A stretch of 64,000 bases of DNA from a virus, in the IMG/VR virus record IMGVR_UViG_3300025154_000065, positions 22,772 through 86,771 of that record; one strand, given 5' to 3'. The position numbers and the translations under genes are program-made. Below, piece by piece: positions 31,960-42,619 of the stretch. The notes beneath the pieces were generated by a model, which was not told the origin of the DNA, made no database searches, and was given only the letters and a program-made list of their open reading frames with translations. Position 1 is the stretch's first letter, and each line of letters starts with the position of its first letter.

Positions 31960-32592
31960 TTATACTTCAATAAATTTAATTTTCTTTCCACACCAAGGAC
32001 AAAAATTAATTTCTGCCGACCAATTAGTTGAAGTAGTCTTACCTCTATTCCCTAGAACTGGAACTTCTTTATGTGCTGAAATATATACGGCATGGTTGTC
32101 AATAGCATTCTTCATCGTTTCACAACATGTTCTCATTGATGAGATGTTGTGGCCGCAGTATCTTATAATAAATTCATCTTCATCTTGATCTTGATCATCA
32201 AGATTGATATAATCATCTGTTCTTTCATGTAGAAGATGACTTTGCAATACTCTTAATCTATCAAGAATAATATTGTATAATTTCCTATAGTTTGAATTAA
32301 CATGATGCTCGGTTCTTTGTATTTCTAATTCATTGATGATTGAATCAAGATTGATATCACCATTAACTTCTTTTTTATAATTATCCTCTACTGATTTATT
32401 CAATTCAGGATCTTTTGCCCAATAAAATCTAATACTATTTCTAGCACACGTCTCAAGGAATTCCAAAAGAGTAACATCTCCAAGTATATTGGCTTTATAG
32501 AAAGAACCACCAGCTTTTTCAAAAGCCTGTCGGAGATTTTCAGTAGTCTCAATATCCTGTTCAAAAAATTTAAGTCTCATTCTGTCATCCAT
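31960..32592 (-). CDS. Hypothetical protein with C-terminal zinc ribbon, 210 aa
   Basis: A central acidic tract (DDQDQDEDEF), then IRYCGHNISSMRTCC and a terminal FCPWCGKKI. The last 60 residues resemble small metal-binding modules seen in phage proteins. Function unknown. Confidence 0.5.
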   Translation of the reverse strand: MDDRMRLKFFEQDIETTENLRQAFEKAGGSFYKANILGDVTLLEFLETCARNSIRFYWAKDPELNKSVEDNYKKEVNGDINLDSIINELEIQRTEHHVNSNYRKLYNIILDRLRVLQSHLLHERTDDYINLDDQDQDEDEFIIRYCGHNISSMRTCCETMKNAIDNHAVYISAHKEVPVLGNRGKTTSTNWSAEINFCPWCGKKIKFIEV

Positions 32593-32593
32593 T

Positions 32594-32806
32594 TTATTTC
32601 TCCATTATATCAGTAAGATTAATAATAGATTCTTTCTTCTTCAATCCATTTATTGCAGTAATGATTCCACCTGCTGATATAAATACAGTAGCAATCAACA
32701 AAGCAAGAGTTCCTTCTATCTCATGAATAGCTGATTGCTACTGATAAAGGATTTGAAGTCCCCAATATACGTGTAAAGCACCCAATGCAAAGAATATGTA
32801 GCTCAT
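32594..32806 (-). pseudogene. Two-helix membrane protein gene with an in-frame amber codon
   Basis: From ATG 32806 the frame reads 22 codons (SYIFFALGALHVYWGLQILY) to TAG at 32740-32738, then stays open for 47 more codons (SAIHEIEGTLALLIATVFI, SAGGIITAINGL) to a TAA at 32594. The two parts join as one small membrane protein of about 70 residues. TAG is a normal stop elsewhere here, so this is a nonsense mutation, a sequence error or readthrough. Confidence 0.45.
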
Positions 32807-32807
32807 T

Positions 32808-33074
32808 TTATATCCTTTCATATTTCTTTACAAATACTCTATTTTGTCCCAAGACATTATCATCAGTAATTTCTTTAATCTCATTCAATTCTACTAAACG
32901 ATCTACACATGCCATTAATAACCAACTATCTCCAGTAGTAGCCTTGAGAGCCTTTCCCATTGTAAAAGCACCAGCAGTTTCAAGAAGATTATGAATAAAA
33001 TCTCTTACTTTAAGGAAGACTTTTTGTCCTTCATCTGTAAATATTTCATGTTTTAATTCTTCATAATTATACAT
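32808..33074 (-). CDS. Conserved phage protein, 88 aa
   Basis: FTDEGQKVFLKVRDFIHNLL, LETAGAF and MACVDRLVELNEIKEI form a helical pattern with a winged-helix look (GDSWLLMACVDRL, NRVFVKK). Reminiscent of an unnamed phage family. Function unknown. Confidence 0.55.
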   Translation of the reverse strand: MYNYEELKHEIFTDEGQKVFLKVRDFIHNLLETAGAFTMGKALKATTGDSWLLMACVDRLVELNEIKEITDDNVLGQNRVFVKKYERI

Positions 33075-33075
33075 A

Positions 33076-35288
<2,213 letters not shown>

Positions 35289-35308
<20 letters not shown>

Positions 35309-35831
35309 TGTCAGACTCCTTTGTTTTGATTACATTGATTGCTTCAATCTCAAAATTATTGAAATCATTTGTTTGTATTGTTAGAATCTTATGAGTCTCT
35401 TCATTGATTAATCCACCCGGATCATAATCCCATTCTGTACCACCTGGGGCATAATAAGTTCCAGTCTTTACAAAATGTATATTACTAACAAATCCTTCAA
35501 CATCAAGAAATCTTTCAACATATTCTATATAAATTTTTCTTTGCTTTCCTCCAAATCCTGCATTTTTACATTGAACATATGCAATAGCTTTTGCAATCTT
35601 CTCTTCACAAAAAGAATATAACCTAATATCTTCTTCAAATAATGAAAATTCATCTTGGATATTAAAGATATCTTTTAAAAACTTCTGTATATCTTTATGA
35701 TGATCTTTAAGGACTACCTTAGTTTGTTCTTTGAAATCCATAGGATATCCACAGCGAATAAAAACATCAGGTTTGATTATTTTTACATAATCACCTACAC
35801 GAATGATTTTAGGATCTTTTTTCTTAGACAT
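35289..35831 (-). CDS. Conserved phage protein, 180 aa
   Basis: The start at 35831 is chosen for GGAGAATAAT upstream. IIRVGDYVKIIKPDVFIRCG and the later TGTYYAPGGTEWDYDPGGLI look conserved and are recalled from phage proteins without a name. Possibly an SH3-like N-terminal domain. Confidence 0.55.
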
Positions 35832-35832
35832 A

Positions 35833-36108
35833 TTATTCTCCATTAATTTGATCAAAAATAAAAACTACGGCAAATATAACAATTGCAAAAAACAGAAAGA
35901 TAATGAAAGTTACAAATAGGGAAGCAATTATTTTTATATGACATATCCAAATAAAGAGATTTGTTGAAAAAGATTTTTCAATATCAAATCTATTCCATAT
36001 CATGCTAATCATTAGCATAAGCCATGAGTATGATACGGCACCTAGATTAATAAGTTGACATACTCCAAGAGATGGATATTTATCGGACAATTCTTTAATT
36101 TTACTCAT
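35833..36108 (-). CDS. Membrane protein, 91 aa
   Basis: Two hydrophobic segments (AVSYSWLMLMISMIW and IIASLFVTFIIFLFFAIVIF). Probably two membrane helices with both ends inside. Function unknown. Confidence 0.55.
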   Translation of the reverse strand: MSKIKELSDKYPSLGVCQLINLGAVSYSWLMLMISMIWNRFDIEKSFSTNLFIWICHIKIIASLFVTFIIFLFFAIVIFAVVFIFDQINGE

Positions 36109-36110
36109 TT

Positions 36111-37010
36111 TTAAACTCCATATTTTAAAACATGGTCAATTATTAGCTCGGCGCAGATAGTCTTCCCTGCACTGGTCGAAGCTGAAATTATCATATTGCA
36201 GTCTTTATCTCTAAGGGGCATCACAAGGGACTGCACCGGATTAAACTCTAAGAATTTATATTTCCAGTCGGGATATGTTTCTGTTCTGATTCTTTCAACT
36301 TCATCTCCTGTAATTGGCTCGATTTTATCATACCTCGGCCTGTCAGACACTTCTGGAATATCTTTGCCTTCCTCTGCCTTCGATTCATTCCTTTGATCTT
36401 CATTTCCTTCCTCCTCAAATAGTTTGTCAATAAATGATTGAATAGCTTCTGGATCTTCTGCCTTTACCTTTGCTTCAAAGGTAAGATATCCCTTTGGGCT
36501 TTGTTCCCCTAGAACATAAGGAAGTTGATTATCTGTCAGGCGACCAAAGCGATTGAGGTTCTCTAGGAGAGATTGTGCAAAATTACTTCTCTTTAGAACC
36601 TTTGATTCAAGAATGGCTTTTACATAGGCCGGATCAGTTTGACTCCACATTTTTACAGTAGGTTTCTTTTTGATCTCAATGTCTTTTGTATTCTGTAAAA
36701 ACTCGTTAATCCTTTGTTGAATACGATCTTTGATAAGAGTTGCGCCTTCAACTCGATTAATCCTCTTACCTTTGCCGCAGATGTTATCATTGAGTTTATC
36801 ATAGAAACAAACTCTTATTGCGTCAGTACCAATATCCCTTGTTTGATTTGTAAATTTATCAACTGAAGAATAAATACGAACAGCCAGGTTTTCTTTATCT
36901 GTATTGATTTGGTAAATATATTCTTTGCTTCTAAAATCATTAATGACTTCAAAATCTTTCGGAAGCCATTCTTCAAATTCCTGTTTTGTTACAGTGACAA
37001 AATTTGACAT
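36111..37010 (-). CDS. Hel308/Ski2-like helicase, N-terminal part (Q motif and Walker A)
   Basis: 299 residues. The last 55 contain LEFNPVQSLVMPLRDKDCN (Q-motif region) and IISASTSAGKTICAELII (Walker A), and the protein then stops within about 6 residues (LKYGV). All later helicase motifs are absent here and are found, without a Walker A, in the product of 29876-31753. The first 230 residues form an unrecognised domain plus a Glu-rich linker. The break falls in the loop between motif I and motif Ia, a place where two chains could assemble. No intein signature is seen at either end. Confidence 0.75.
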   Translation of the reverse strand: MSNFVTVTKQEFEEWLPKDFEVINDFRSKEYIYQINTDKENLAVRIYSSVDKFTNQTRDIGTDAIRVCFYDKLNDNICGKGKRINRVEGATLIKDRIQQRINEFLQNTKDIEIKKKPTVKMWSQTDPAYVKAILESKVLKRSNFAQSLLENLNRFGRLTDNQLPYVLGEQSPKGYLTFEAKVKAEDPEAIQSFIDKLFEEEGNEDQRNESKAEEGKDIPEVSDRPRYDKIEPITGDEVERIRTETYPDWKYKFLEFNPVQSLVMPLRDKDCNMIISASTSAGKTICAELIIDHVLKYGV

Positions 37011-37012
37011 AT

Positions 37013-37195
37013 CTATTCCTTTTCTAGGTCAATTTCATCCACTAATTTAATCCAGTGATGAAAATGTTTTGATTCCTTATTTAATTTCAGAATAAATTCA
37101 TCTATTTTAGATTTATCTCCTTTTATAATAGCAAAAGGTTCAGGCCATTCTTGAATTAATGTATAATTCCTTCTCATTATAATGTATTCTGACAT
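37013..37195 (-). CDS. Hypothetical protein, 60 aa
   Basis: The start at 37195 is chosen for GAGGAATAGAT upstream. Small alpha/beta protein (WPEPFAIIKGDKSKIDEF). Not recognised. Confidence 0.45.
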   Translation of the reverse strand: MSEYIIMRRNYTLIQEWPEPFAIIKGDKSKIDEFILKLNKESKHFHHWIKLVDEIDLEKE

Positions 37196-37197
37196 AT

Positions 37198-37578
37198 CTA
37201 TTCCTCTGCTATTGTATAGGTTGAATGTGGACAATTACCTATCTTATGTTTTTTGATTGTTCCATCTTCATGCCAACAATAAACATAAGTGATATCTTCA
37301 TCACATGGTCGTGTTGTAAAATGGAAGCAAACTTCTGTATAAGCTTTTTTCTTATCACAAAAACAAATTTTATGACTATATGGATCAAAAAGTTTATTAT
37401 TGGGCGGATAGCTTATATATTTATCACCTGGATTAGTTTTGTTAAATGTAATATTCTTTTCACGGCATTTATCGTAAATTTGTAATCTTAATTCAACATA
37501 TTTTTCGTATAAAGACGGCAAATTATATCTCTTTTGAATCTCTTTTGCCATAGCCAAGGTATTTATTCTCTTGTTCAT
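37198..37578 (-). CDS. Hypothetical protein with His/Cys residues, 126 aa
   Basis: Contains KICFCDKKKAYTEVCFHF and CWHEDGTIKKHKIGNCPH; the Cys/His spacing could bind metal. Not recognised. Confidence 0.45.
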   Translation of the reverse strand: MNKRINTLAMAKEIQKRYNLPSLYEKYVELRLQIYDKCREKNITFNKTNPGDKYISYPPNNKLFDPYSHKICFCDKKKAYTEVCFHFTTRPCDEDITYVYCWHEDGTIKKHKIGNCPHSTYTIAEE

Positions 37579-37580
37579 AT

Positions 37581-37859
37581 CTATCTCCTTTTTAGCATAA
37601 AAGTGATTTTGCCATCTGAAGGAATAATATAAACTTCATAATTATCCTGTTGTGTTTCTAATATGATAATTTCTTCATACTCAGGATTTTTGTTAATCAT
37701 TCTGTCAATTAAATATTCCTTCTCATCATCAATATGTGACCAAGGAACACCTTCGATTGATTCTCTACCAATCAAACTACATTCTTCCCAACACTCCCAT
37801 TCATAAATATTCCCATCTTTGTCAACAGTAATAAAATAATTCGATCTTTCTATTAACAT
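37581..37859 (-). CDS. Hypothetical protein, 92 aa
   Basis: The start at 37859 follows AAGGAGAATAAC. Beta-rich with many acidic residues (FITVDKDGNIYEWECWEE). Not recognised. Confidence 0.45.
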   Translation of the reverse strand: MLIERSNYFITVDKDGNIYEWECWEECSLIGRESIEGVPWSHIDDEKEYLIDRMINKNPEYEEIIILETQQDNYEVYIIPSDGKITFMLKRR

Positions 37860-37902
37860 GTTATTCTCCTTTTGATTGTAAGTTCCATTCAATACTTCCA
37901 TA

Positions 37903-37934
37903 CTGTCCTCCATACATAAAAATATGGAGGACAG
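37903..37934 (-). terminator. 12-bp perfect hairpin
   Basis: CTGTCCTCCATA with an exact complement and an 8-base loop, 14 bases past the stop at 37948. No U tract. Same style as the hairpins at 5.6, 19.75, 20.2 and 47.2 kb. Confidence 0.5.
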
Positions 37935-37947
37935 GAGTAAATATTGA

Positions 37948-38286
37948 TCAGATTACAAAAGTTTCTTTACCTTTCCAATTCCTTCTCATTTCTTTAAGTT
38001 GATCATTTACACATTTCAATCTATCTCCGCTCATTTTGACAAATTTAAGCTGATCCTGAAAGTCATTTTCTTCATAAAAACAATCAACTTCAAAAATACG
38101 TTGCCATACATTCTTTTTTGATCCTGTGAATAATATATCGTCTTTATTACTTAGCCATACATGTTCAGGGAAGTTGAAATATACAAGAGGAAGTTGATCT
38201 TTCTTCAATGCCATTATCTTTTTAATTCTTCTTCCTTCAACTCCGCTTGACAATACTTCTTTTCTAGTCTTTATAATAATACTCAT
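37948..38286 (-). CDS. Hypothetical protein, 112 aa
   Basis: Basic N-terminus (KTRKEVLSSGVEGRRIKK), alpha/beta core. Strong GAAGGAGAAGAAA site. Not recognised. Confidence 0.5.
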   Translation of the reverse strand: MSIIIKTRKEVLSSGVEGRRIKKIMALKKDQLPLVYFNFPEHVWLSNKDDILFTGSKKNVWQRIFEVDCFYEENDFQDQLKFVKMSGDRLKCVNDQLKEMRRNWKGKETFVI

Positions 38287-38375
38287 TTTCTTCTCCTTCG
38301 ATATCTACGCTTTTTAGGTTTTGGCCTGCCAAAGAGAAACTCAAAGAATATAGTTATGATTGTAGCAAGAATCAT
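38283..38375 (-). CDS. Small membrane protein with basic tail, 30 aa
   Basis: ATG at 38375 after AGAGGTAAA. One hydrophobic helix (MILATIITIFFEFLFG) followed by RPKPKKRRYRRRRK. Its TGA overlaps the next ATG. Short, but the composition and coupling support it. Confidence 0.45.
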   Translation of the reverse strand: MILATIITIFFEFLFGRPKPKKRRYRRRRK

Positions 38376-38410
38376 TTTACCTCTTTTCTGACCAGAAGAG
38401 AGAGGATTGT

Positions 38411-38791
38411 TTAGACTTTGGCTTTGGGCTGATTATATCTCACATAAGCGTCTTTCGGAGATTTCTTATAGGCTACTGATTTGATCTTATCAATTTGTCG
38501 TGCGGTAAGACCAGCACCTACGAGAGCCGCTTCAAGCTTTGCCTTATCAACTGTTACAGACTCAGACTCAGGATAATAAGTGCAAGATCCAAGTTTATCA
38601 TCAACAATTGCATCAAATCCTTGTGCGGTAAGGAAATCAAGAAGTTCTTTGCTAACTTCTTCCTTTTCTACTTCAAGATCAATTTCAATTGTTTTGAGTT
38701 TTCCACGTTGAGTAAGAAGTTCAATAGCCTTCTTCTTCACAGAATTCTTCATATCATCCACTTTTACTTTAACCAATTCGACTTTAGCCAT
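38411..38791 (-). CDS. Hypothetical protein, 126 aa, probably highly expressed
   Basis: Helical, Lys/Glu-rich (MAKVELVKVKVDDMKNSV ... ELLTQRGKLKTI). Uses more GC-ending codons than neighbours, as does the AT-hook gene. AAGGAGAAAAACA precedes the start. Not recognised. Confidence 0.5.
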   Translation of the reverse strand: MAKVELVKVKVDDMKNSVKKKAIELLTQRGKLKTIEIDLEVEKEEVSKELLDFLTAQGFDAIVDDKLGSCTYYPESESVTVDKAKLEAALVGAGLTARQIDKIKSVAYKKSPKDAYVRYNQPKAKV

Positions 38792-38933
38792 TGTTTTTCT
38801 CCTTCTTAGATTTTTCTGCTAGTTTTGCCTTAATAAATCTTGCAATATTGGTATTCTTTTTGAATATTGTACCATCGCAAGATACTTCGCCATTATCTTT
38901 GACTTCTACTACTAGTACAATCTTATTCTTCAC
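38784..38933 (-). CDS. Hypothetical protein, 49 aa, GTG start
   Basis: Starts at GTG 38933 behind AAGGAGATATAATTT; no ATG is available. Beta N-terminus (KIVLVVEVKDNGEVSCDGT), then a basic helix. Overlaps the next gene by 8 bases. Not recognised. Confidence 0.45.
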   Translation of the reverse strand: MKNKIVLVVEVKDNGEVSCDGTIFKKNTNIARFIKAKLAEKSKKEKNNG

Positions 38934-38936
38934 AAA

Positions 38937-39677
38937 TTATATCTCCTTTTCTGTTGCGTCTTTATACCAAAGTTCTACGAATTTAATTAGGCCGAGTTTG
39001 GGGAATGCTTTTTTGAATAGATCAAAACTTTTAACAAATGCCATCAATTCGTCATCATCCACTGTAAATATCTCTTCTTGGTCTTCTTTAACAAGTTGTT
39101 TCTTTGCATTCCTTCTTTTATCCTGGTTAAGATGTCTTTTTGAATCAACACTCATTAAATCATCCTTAGAATCTATAATCATTTCCAACGCTTCGGTATC
39201 ACTGATGACTTCTTTGATAAATGTATTTGGTGGTCGTTCTACTATCAATCCAGATACAAGAAGTAATCCTCTCACTCTACTCGGAGAGGTAAGATATTTT
39301 GATGTAAAATTACTGATATCTTTATTTAAAAATGAGTCTTTGGGCAAAGCCTTATAACATTGCCAAATCTTTTCCATCTTTCCTTTTGCTCGTGGATGCA
39401 AAGAATTGAATTTGTTTTGGTAATCTTCACTTAATCCTTCCATTACCTTTTGAAAAATTTCATTCATACTCAAACTCCTACATGGCAAGATTGGTTGTTC
39501 AGAATACGCATCAATCTTAACCTTGCATGGTTTTTTATATTTTGGTTGATATTTCTCCTCCTGGTAAACAATTCCAATACATGGATCAATTGTATTAATC
39601 GGTTCTTCAATGGTAGAAATAATTAGTGGACTTCCATTTAAATATACTCCATCAACCTTCTTTATATCCTTTCTCAT
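38937..39677 (-). CDS. Hypothetical protein, 246 aa
   Basis: The start at 39677 is chosen for GGAG ten bases upstream. Helical and charged, with a basic stretch SKRHLNQDKRRNAKKQL in the second half. Not recognised. Confidence 0.5.
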   Translation of the reverse strand: MRKDIKKVDGVYLNGSPLIISTIEEPINTIDPCIGIVYQEEKYQPKYKKPCKVKIDAYSEQPILPCRSLSMNEIFQKVMEGLSEDYQNKFNSLHPRAKGKMEKIWQCYKALPKDSFLNKDISNFTSKYLTSPSRVRGLLLVSGLIVERPPNTFIKEVISDTEALEMIIDSKDDLMSVDSKRHLNQDKRRNAKKQLVKEDQEEIFTVDDDELMAFVKSFDLFKKAFPKLGLIKFVELWYKDATEKEI

Positions 39678-39759
39678 TTTTTTTGTTCTCCACAAATAGG
39701 CAACACGTACACCACCCAATTATTACACCAAGCCAGAAAGCAACTAATATCCAATACAT
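39652..39759 (-). CDS. Small membrane protein, 35 aa (DUF3789-like shape)
   Basis: ATG at 39759 after AAAGGATAGAAG. One helix (ILVAFWLGVIIGWCTCCLF) and a charged tail. Shape and size recall short DUF3789-type phage membrane proteins. Overlaps the next gene by 26 bases. Confidence 0.45.
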   Translation of the reverse strand: MYWILVAFWLGVIIGWCTCCLFVENKKNEKGYKEG

Positions 39760-39929
39760 CTTCTTCTATCCTTTCTATAAAGGGTTACAAAATCATTAAC
39801 TGATTGTTCAGTTTCTCTGTAGAGAATTGTTACTTTATCTATTTCTTTCATTTTCTTAATAGCCTCATTGTCATCTTGTGCTTGAAAACATCCATAGGCT
39901 TGTTTATCGGCTTCATAAAAGTAAATCAT
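39744..39929 (-). CDS. Hypothetical protein, 61 aa
   Basis: The start at 39929 is chosen for GGGAGGGTTAAA. IYFYEADKQAYGCFQAQDD then EAIKKMKEID resembles small soluble phage proteins. First gene after a TATAAT promoter. Confidence 0.5.
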   Translation of the reverse strand: MIYFYEADKQAYGCFQAQDDNEAIKKMKEIDKVTILYRETEQSVNDFVTLYRKDRRRCIGY

Positions 39930-39953
39930 TTTAACCCTCCCTTTGTTTATGGT

Positions 39954-39981
39954 ATTATACAGGTGTTTTAATGTATCAATC
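39954..39981 (-). promoter_or_regulatory. Promoter with perfect TATAAT
   Basis: On the minus strand CTGTATAATACC (TATAAT at 39959-39954). The -35 is weak (TTGATA lies 14 bp upstream). The leader would be about 18 bases with a strong ribosome site. Confidence 0.55.
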
Positions 39982-40135
39982 ACATAAAACCATACACGAC
40001 ACAACAAAGCGCACAAAGTCCTTCAGATGGTCTAAAAACGACCTTATACGCTTCGCTTTGGCGTGCTCAGATTGACATTTTGAAGTGTCCGCATGGCCAC
40101 GTTTTTGTGTCTTTATCGAATTCTCCTTTAATCAT
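39980..40135 (-). pseudogene. Possible small gene interrupted by TGA
   Basis: An ATG at 40135, overlapping the upstream stop, opens MIKGEFDKDTKTWPCGHFKM then SI and TGA at 40069-40067. The frame stays open after it (SEAYKVVFRPSEGLCALCC) to a TGA at 39980. The CGH...CALCC pattern could be a zinc site. A good AAAGGAG inside the region has no normal start codon after it. The region may be decayed or wrongly sequenced. Weak evidence. Confidence 0.25.
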
Positions 40136-40418
40136 TTTGTTTTGACATAAGGCATCCTGCTAATGTAGCCTGTAAAATAGTCCCACTCATTTCTTGAGAT
40201 CTTTTTAGTCCCTCAGAAATAGATTTTCCAGTTGCTTGATTTATTTTCTTTGCATTATCTTCTATTATATTAACAAAATTTCCAAGAGTTTTGCCAACAG
40301 ATTCGTTTCCAACAACATAAAAAGAGTAAGACAATTCTTCAAGTCTTCTTGCAACATATCCCAATTCGTTAAGCGAATCATGGATATCTGTCAACCAATC
40401 TATATTTTTCTTTTCCAT
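40128..40418 (-). CDS. Hypothetical helical protein, 96 aa
   Basis: Helical (WLTDIHDSLNELGYVARRLE ...), no recognised family. One base from the radical SAM gene. Confidence 0.5.
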   Translation of the reverse strand: MEKKNIDWLTDIHDSLNELGYVARRLEELSYSFYVVGNESVGKTLGNFVNIIEDNAKKINQATGKSISEGLKRSQEMSGTILQATLAGCLMSKQND

Positions 40419-40419
40419 A

Positions 40420-41148
40420 TCACTCTCCTTTTACCGTGCGATTATATTTTGCAACCATTTTTGTAGAGAAATCCTTTACATGACAGATTTTATGTTCTTT
40501 CTTGTTTTGTGATTCATAAGACCAATCACATCCTGCAATGACATATCCATTACAATTAAGATAGATTGATTCATCCATAATACTAATTGTATCTCCATAA
40601 TGCTCAAATCTAAATTTCTCTTTCCTGTTTTCTTTTTCTCCCCATCCAGCCCTTCCTTCTCTTATAATAAAAGGTTCGTAATTATATTTTTTACTTATTC
40701 TAGGGTGAACCAAATCAGAATTACCCATCTCATATTCGGCCCATTCTTCAAGTTTATAAATATGTTTGTAGATTTGTGTCTCATGGTACTTATCATTTGA
40801 ATAACTGATATTACTTATTTCATTTTCGCTACATTGATTGTAAACATAGGTTAGAGTTTCAAGAAAAGATGGTGTGATTTTCTTTGCATTAGTGGCAATG
40901 TAAAAGTTGCTGATATCAACTCCATAATGATTTGCAGATATCATTACATTTCTGATAATGTGAGGAACAAGTGAAGGTTCACCACCTGTGAATGTTATAC
41001 AGCCAACACTATCAATCTTTGAGAAGAACTCATTTACATATTCTATCTTCATAGATTTGTTTTGCGGTTCTCCACGAAGACAATGTTTACATCTCGTATT
41101 ACATCTCCGTGTTACTTCAACAACTAATGAATCTATGTGAAGATTCAT
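40420..41148 (-). CDS. Radical SAM protein, 242 aa
   Basis: Iron-sulfur motif RRCNTRCKHCLRG (Cys16, Cys20, Cys23), followed by TFTGGEPSLVP, the SAM-binding GGE motif. Short, without the usual SPASM extension, though CNGYVIAGCDW near the end supplies two more cysteines. It should generate a SAM-derived radical; substrate unknown. The frame is compact and complete. It is not closely related to the radical SAM protein at 4248-5366. Confidence 0.85.
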   Translation of the reverse strand: MNLHIDSLVVEVTRRCNTRCKHCLRGEPQNKSMKIEYVNEFFSKIDSVGCITFTGGEPSLVPHIIRNVMISANHYGVDISNFYIATNAKKITPSFLETLTYVYNQCSENEISNISYSNDKYHETQIYKHIYKLEEWAEYEMGNSDLVHPRISKKYNYEPFIIREGRAGWGEKENRKEKFRFEHYGDTISIMDESIYLNCNGYVIAGCDWSYESQNKKEHKICHVKDFSTKMVAKYNRTVKGE

Positions 41149-41219
41149 AATTCAAACCTCCTATAAGTATTGTTGATCCGTTAAGTGAATATCGAATTGA
41201 TTGTCTCTAAGTAGATCTG

Positions 41220-41663
41220 TCAATACCGCCCTAATAGATCTTCTTTTGAGACTTTTCTACGATATTTACATGGATTCTGTTCTCGATATAATTTTTTTGC
41301 TGCTAATTCTTTACTAATTATATCGGAAGCCTTTTTGATTAGATTTTTAATTTCAAAATAACTAAGAACAATACCTTTGTCATAAAAAGTTTTAATTCTT
41401 AAAAACAAAAATTCTCCTAGATCATTTTCGTCAAATGGATATCCAAAGGGCTTGTAATGTTTGACATTATATATTTTGCCTTCTTTAAATGTTATTCTTC
41501 CATAGGTAATGCCATCAAGAACAACATGGTATGAAGCATATCCATTTCCAGCTTTGCCCAATCCAAATGTTAGCTTGGAATTAGGGTATAGTGGTTTTAA
41601 AACTGTTTCAAGTTGTTTAATTGCTTCTTTAGACATCTCTATAGATTCATAATAAGTATTCAT
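41220..41663 (-). CDS. Hypothetical protein, 147 aa
   Basis: Alpha/beta (YASYHVVLDGITYGRITF) and a basic C-terminus (NPCKYRRKVSKEDLLGRY). Not recognised. Confidence 0.5.
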   Translation of the reverse strand: MNTYYESIEMSKEAIKQLETVLKPLYPNSKLTFGLGKAGNGYASYHVVLDGITYGRITFKEGKIYNVKHYKPFGYPFDENDLGEFLFLRIKTFYDKGIVLSYFEIKNLIKKASDIISKELAAKKLYREQNPCKYRRKVSKEDLLGRY

Positions 41664-41666
41664 AAT

Positions 41667-41900
41667 TCAAACCTCCTTCCAATGATAGCGATTTATAATA
41701 CGCAATGCTTGTGTATGAACTTTAATTGCTTGTTTATGGGTTTTACATTCTGCTTCAAAGTAAGGAGAAGCGGCTGGATTGCCAGAAAAACATGCTGAAC
41801 TAATTGGAGTTTTTAGTTTAAGCAATTTTTCTTCTATTTTTTCAATATCTCTCCAATCAGCTTCATAATAGATAATTACTCTGTAAATAGTTTCTATCAT
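41667..41900 (-). CDS. Hypothetical protein, 77 aa
   Basis: Ferredoxin-like alternation of strand and helix (YRVIIYYEADWRDIEKIEEK). Not recognised. Confidence 0.45.
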   Translation of the reverse strand: MIETIYRVIIYYEADWRDIEKIEEKLLKLKTPISSACFSGNPAASPYFEAECKTHKQAIKVHTQALRIINRYHWKEV

Positions 41901-41911
41901 AATACCCTCCC

Positions 41912-42325
41912 TTATAAATATTTTCTACATTCTGGACCAAATCCGCTCAAAACTGACTCAGGCACGGTAAGTAGTTTTGAACATTTTCCACATCTGCCAT
42001 GATGATAAACTTTTACCTTATCTGGCAATCCTCCATTGTTTATCTTCTTTACCATCCAATCGAAAACTTGGAAACTCTGAGCTTTTTCTGTTACTTGTGA
42101 TTTTGTAGTATGTTTGAACTTGCCATTGATAACGGCGCCAATATACATATAATCCTTAGTATTATCAGGACCACGCAATACATTCACAAAATACACATTC
42201 TTCGTCTCATCTTTTAGACGGACTACTCGGAATGTAAAACGATTACCAGTAGATTCATTTTTGATGGTGAATAAGGCTTTCCCACCAAAAACAAATCCTT
42301 TTATATCAGATATTTCTTTCTCCAT
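41912..42325 (-). CDS. DUF6011-like protein with C-terminal zinc motif, 137 aa
   Basis: The start at 42325 follows GGGAGATATTTTG. The C-terminus GRCGKCSKLLTVPESVLSG, FGPEC is the DUF6011 signature with four cysteines. The N-terminal part is beta-rich. Common in phages; function unknown. Overlaps the previous gene by 1 base. Confidence 0.65.
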   Translation of the reverse strand: MEKEISDIKGFVFGGKALFTIKNESTGNRFTFRVVRLKDETKNVYFVNVLRGPDNTKDYMYIGAVINGKFKHTTKSQVTEKAQSFQVFDWMVKKINNGGLPDKVKVYHHGRCGKCSKLLTVPESVLSGFGPECRKYL

Positions 42326-42618
42326 CAAAATATCTCCCATGAATAGAAGTTACCTGTCAAAAATTTATAGAATTCTTTATTCGGAAGATTTGGATATTGT
42401 TTATAAGTCTCAATTACTTGAGGAAGCATATAAATAAGATTCTTTTTAAATTGACACCTACGGACAGCAGTCAATCCAGTAGGGATATAAGTAAGAGAAT
42501 ATGTTTTTGGATTGCCATTTTCTTCCCAGGTTTTATGAATAGCCCAGTCTCCTTTTGTTTCTGCTTGGATTTCTTTATCTCCATCAGTTGTTTTAATTAC
42601 AATTATTTGTTTCTTCAC
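42325..42618 (-). CDS. Hypothetical protein, 97 aa
   Basis: KTYSLTYIPTGLTAVRRCQF, then a helical end. Not recognised with confidence. Confidence 0.5.
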   Translation of the reverse strand: MKKQIIVIKTTDGDKEIQAETKGDWAIHKTWEENGNPKTYSLTYIPTGLTAVRRCQFKKNLIYMLPQVIETYKQYPNLPNKEFYKFLTGNFYSWEIF

Positions 42619-42619
42619 C

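Noticed and set aside
38791-39357. 188-codon plus-strand frame
   Set aside because: Antisense to the 246-aa and 49-aa minus genes; composition is a Ser/Leu-rich shadow and no ribosome site is present.
41161-41223. 20-codon frame starting at TTG overlapping the previous stop (TTGA)
   Set aside because: Weak ribosome site and too short to judge; left out as a gene.
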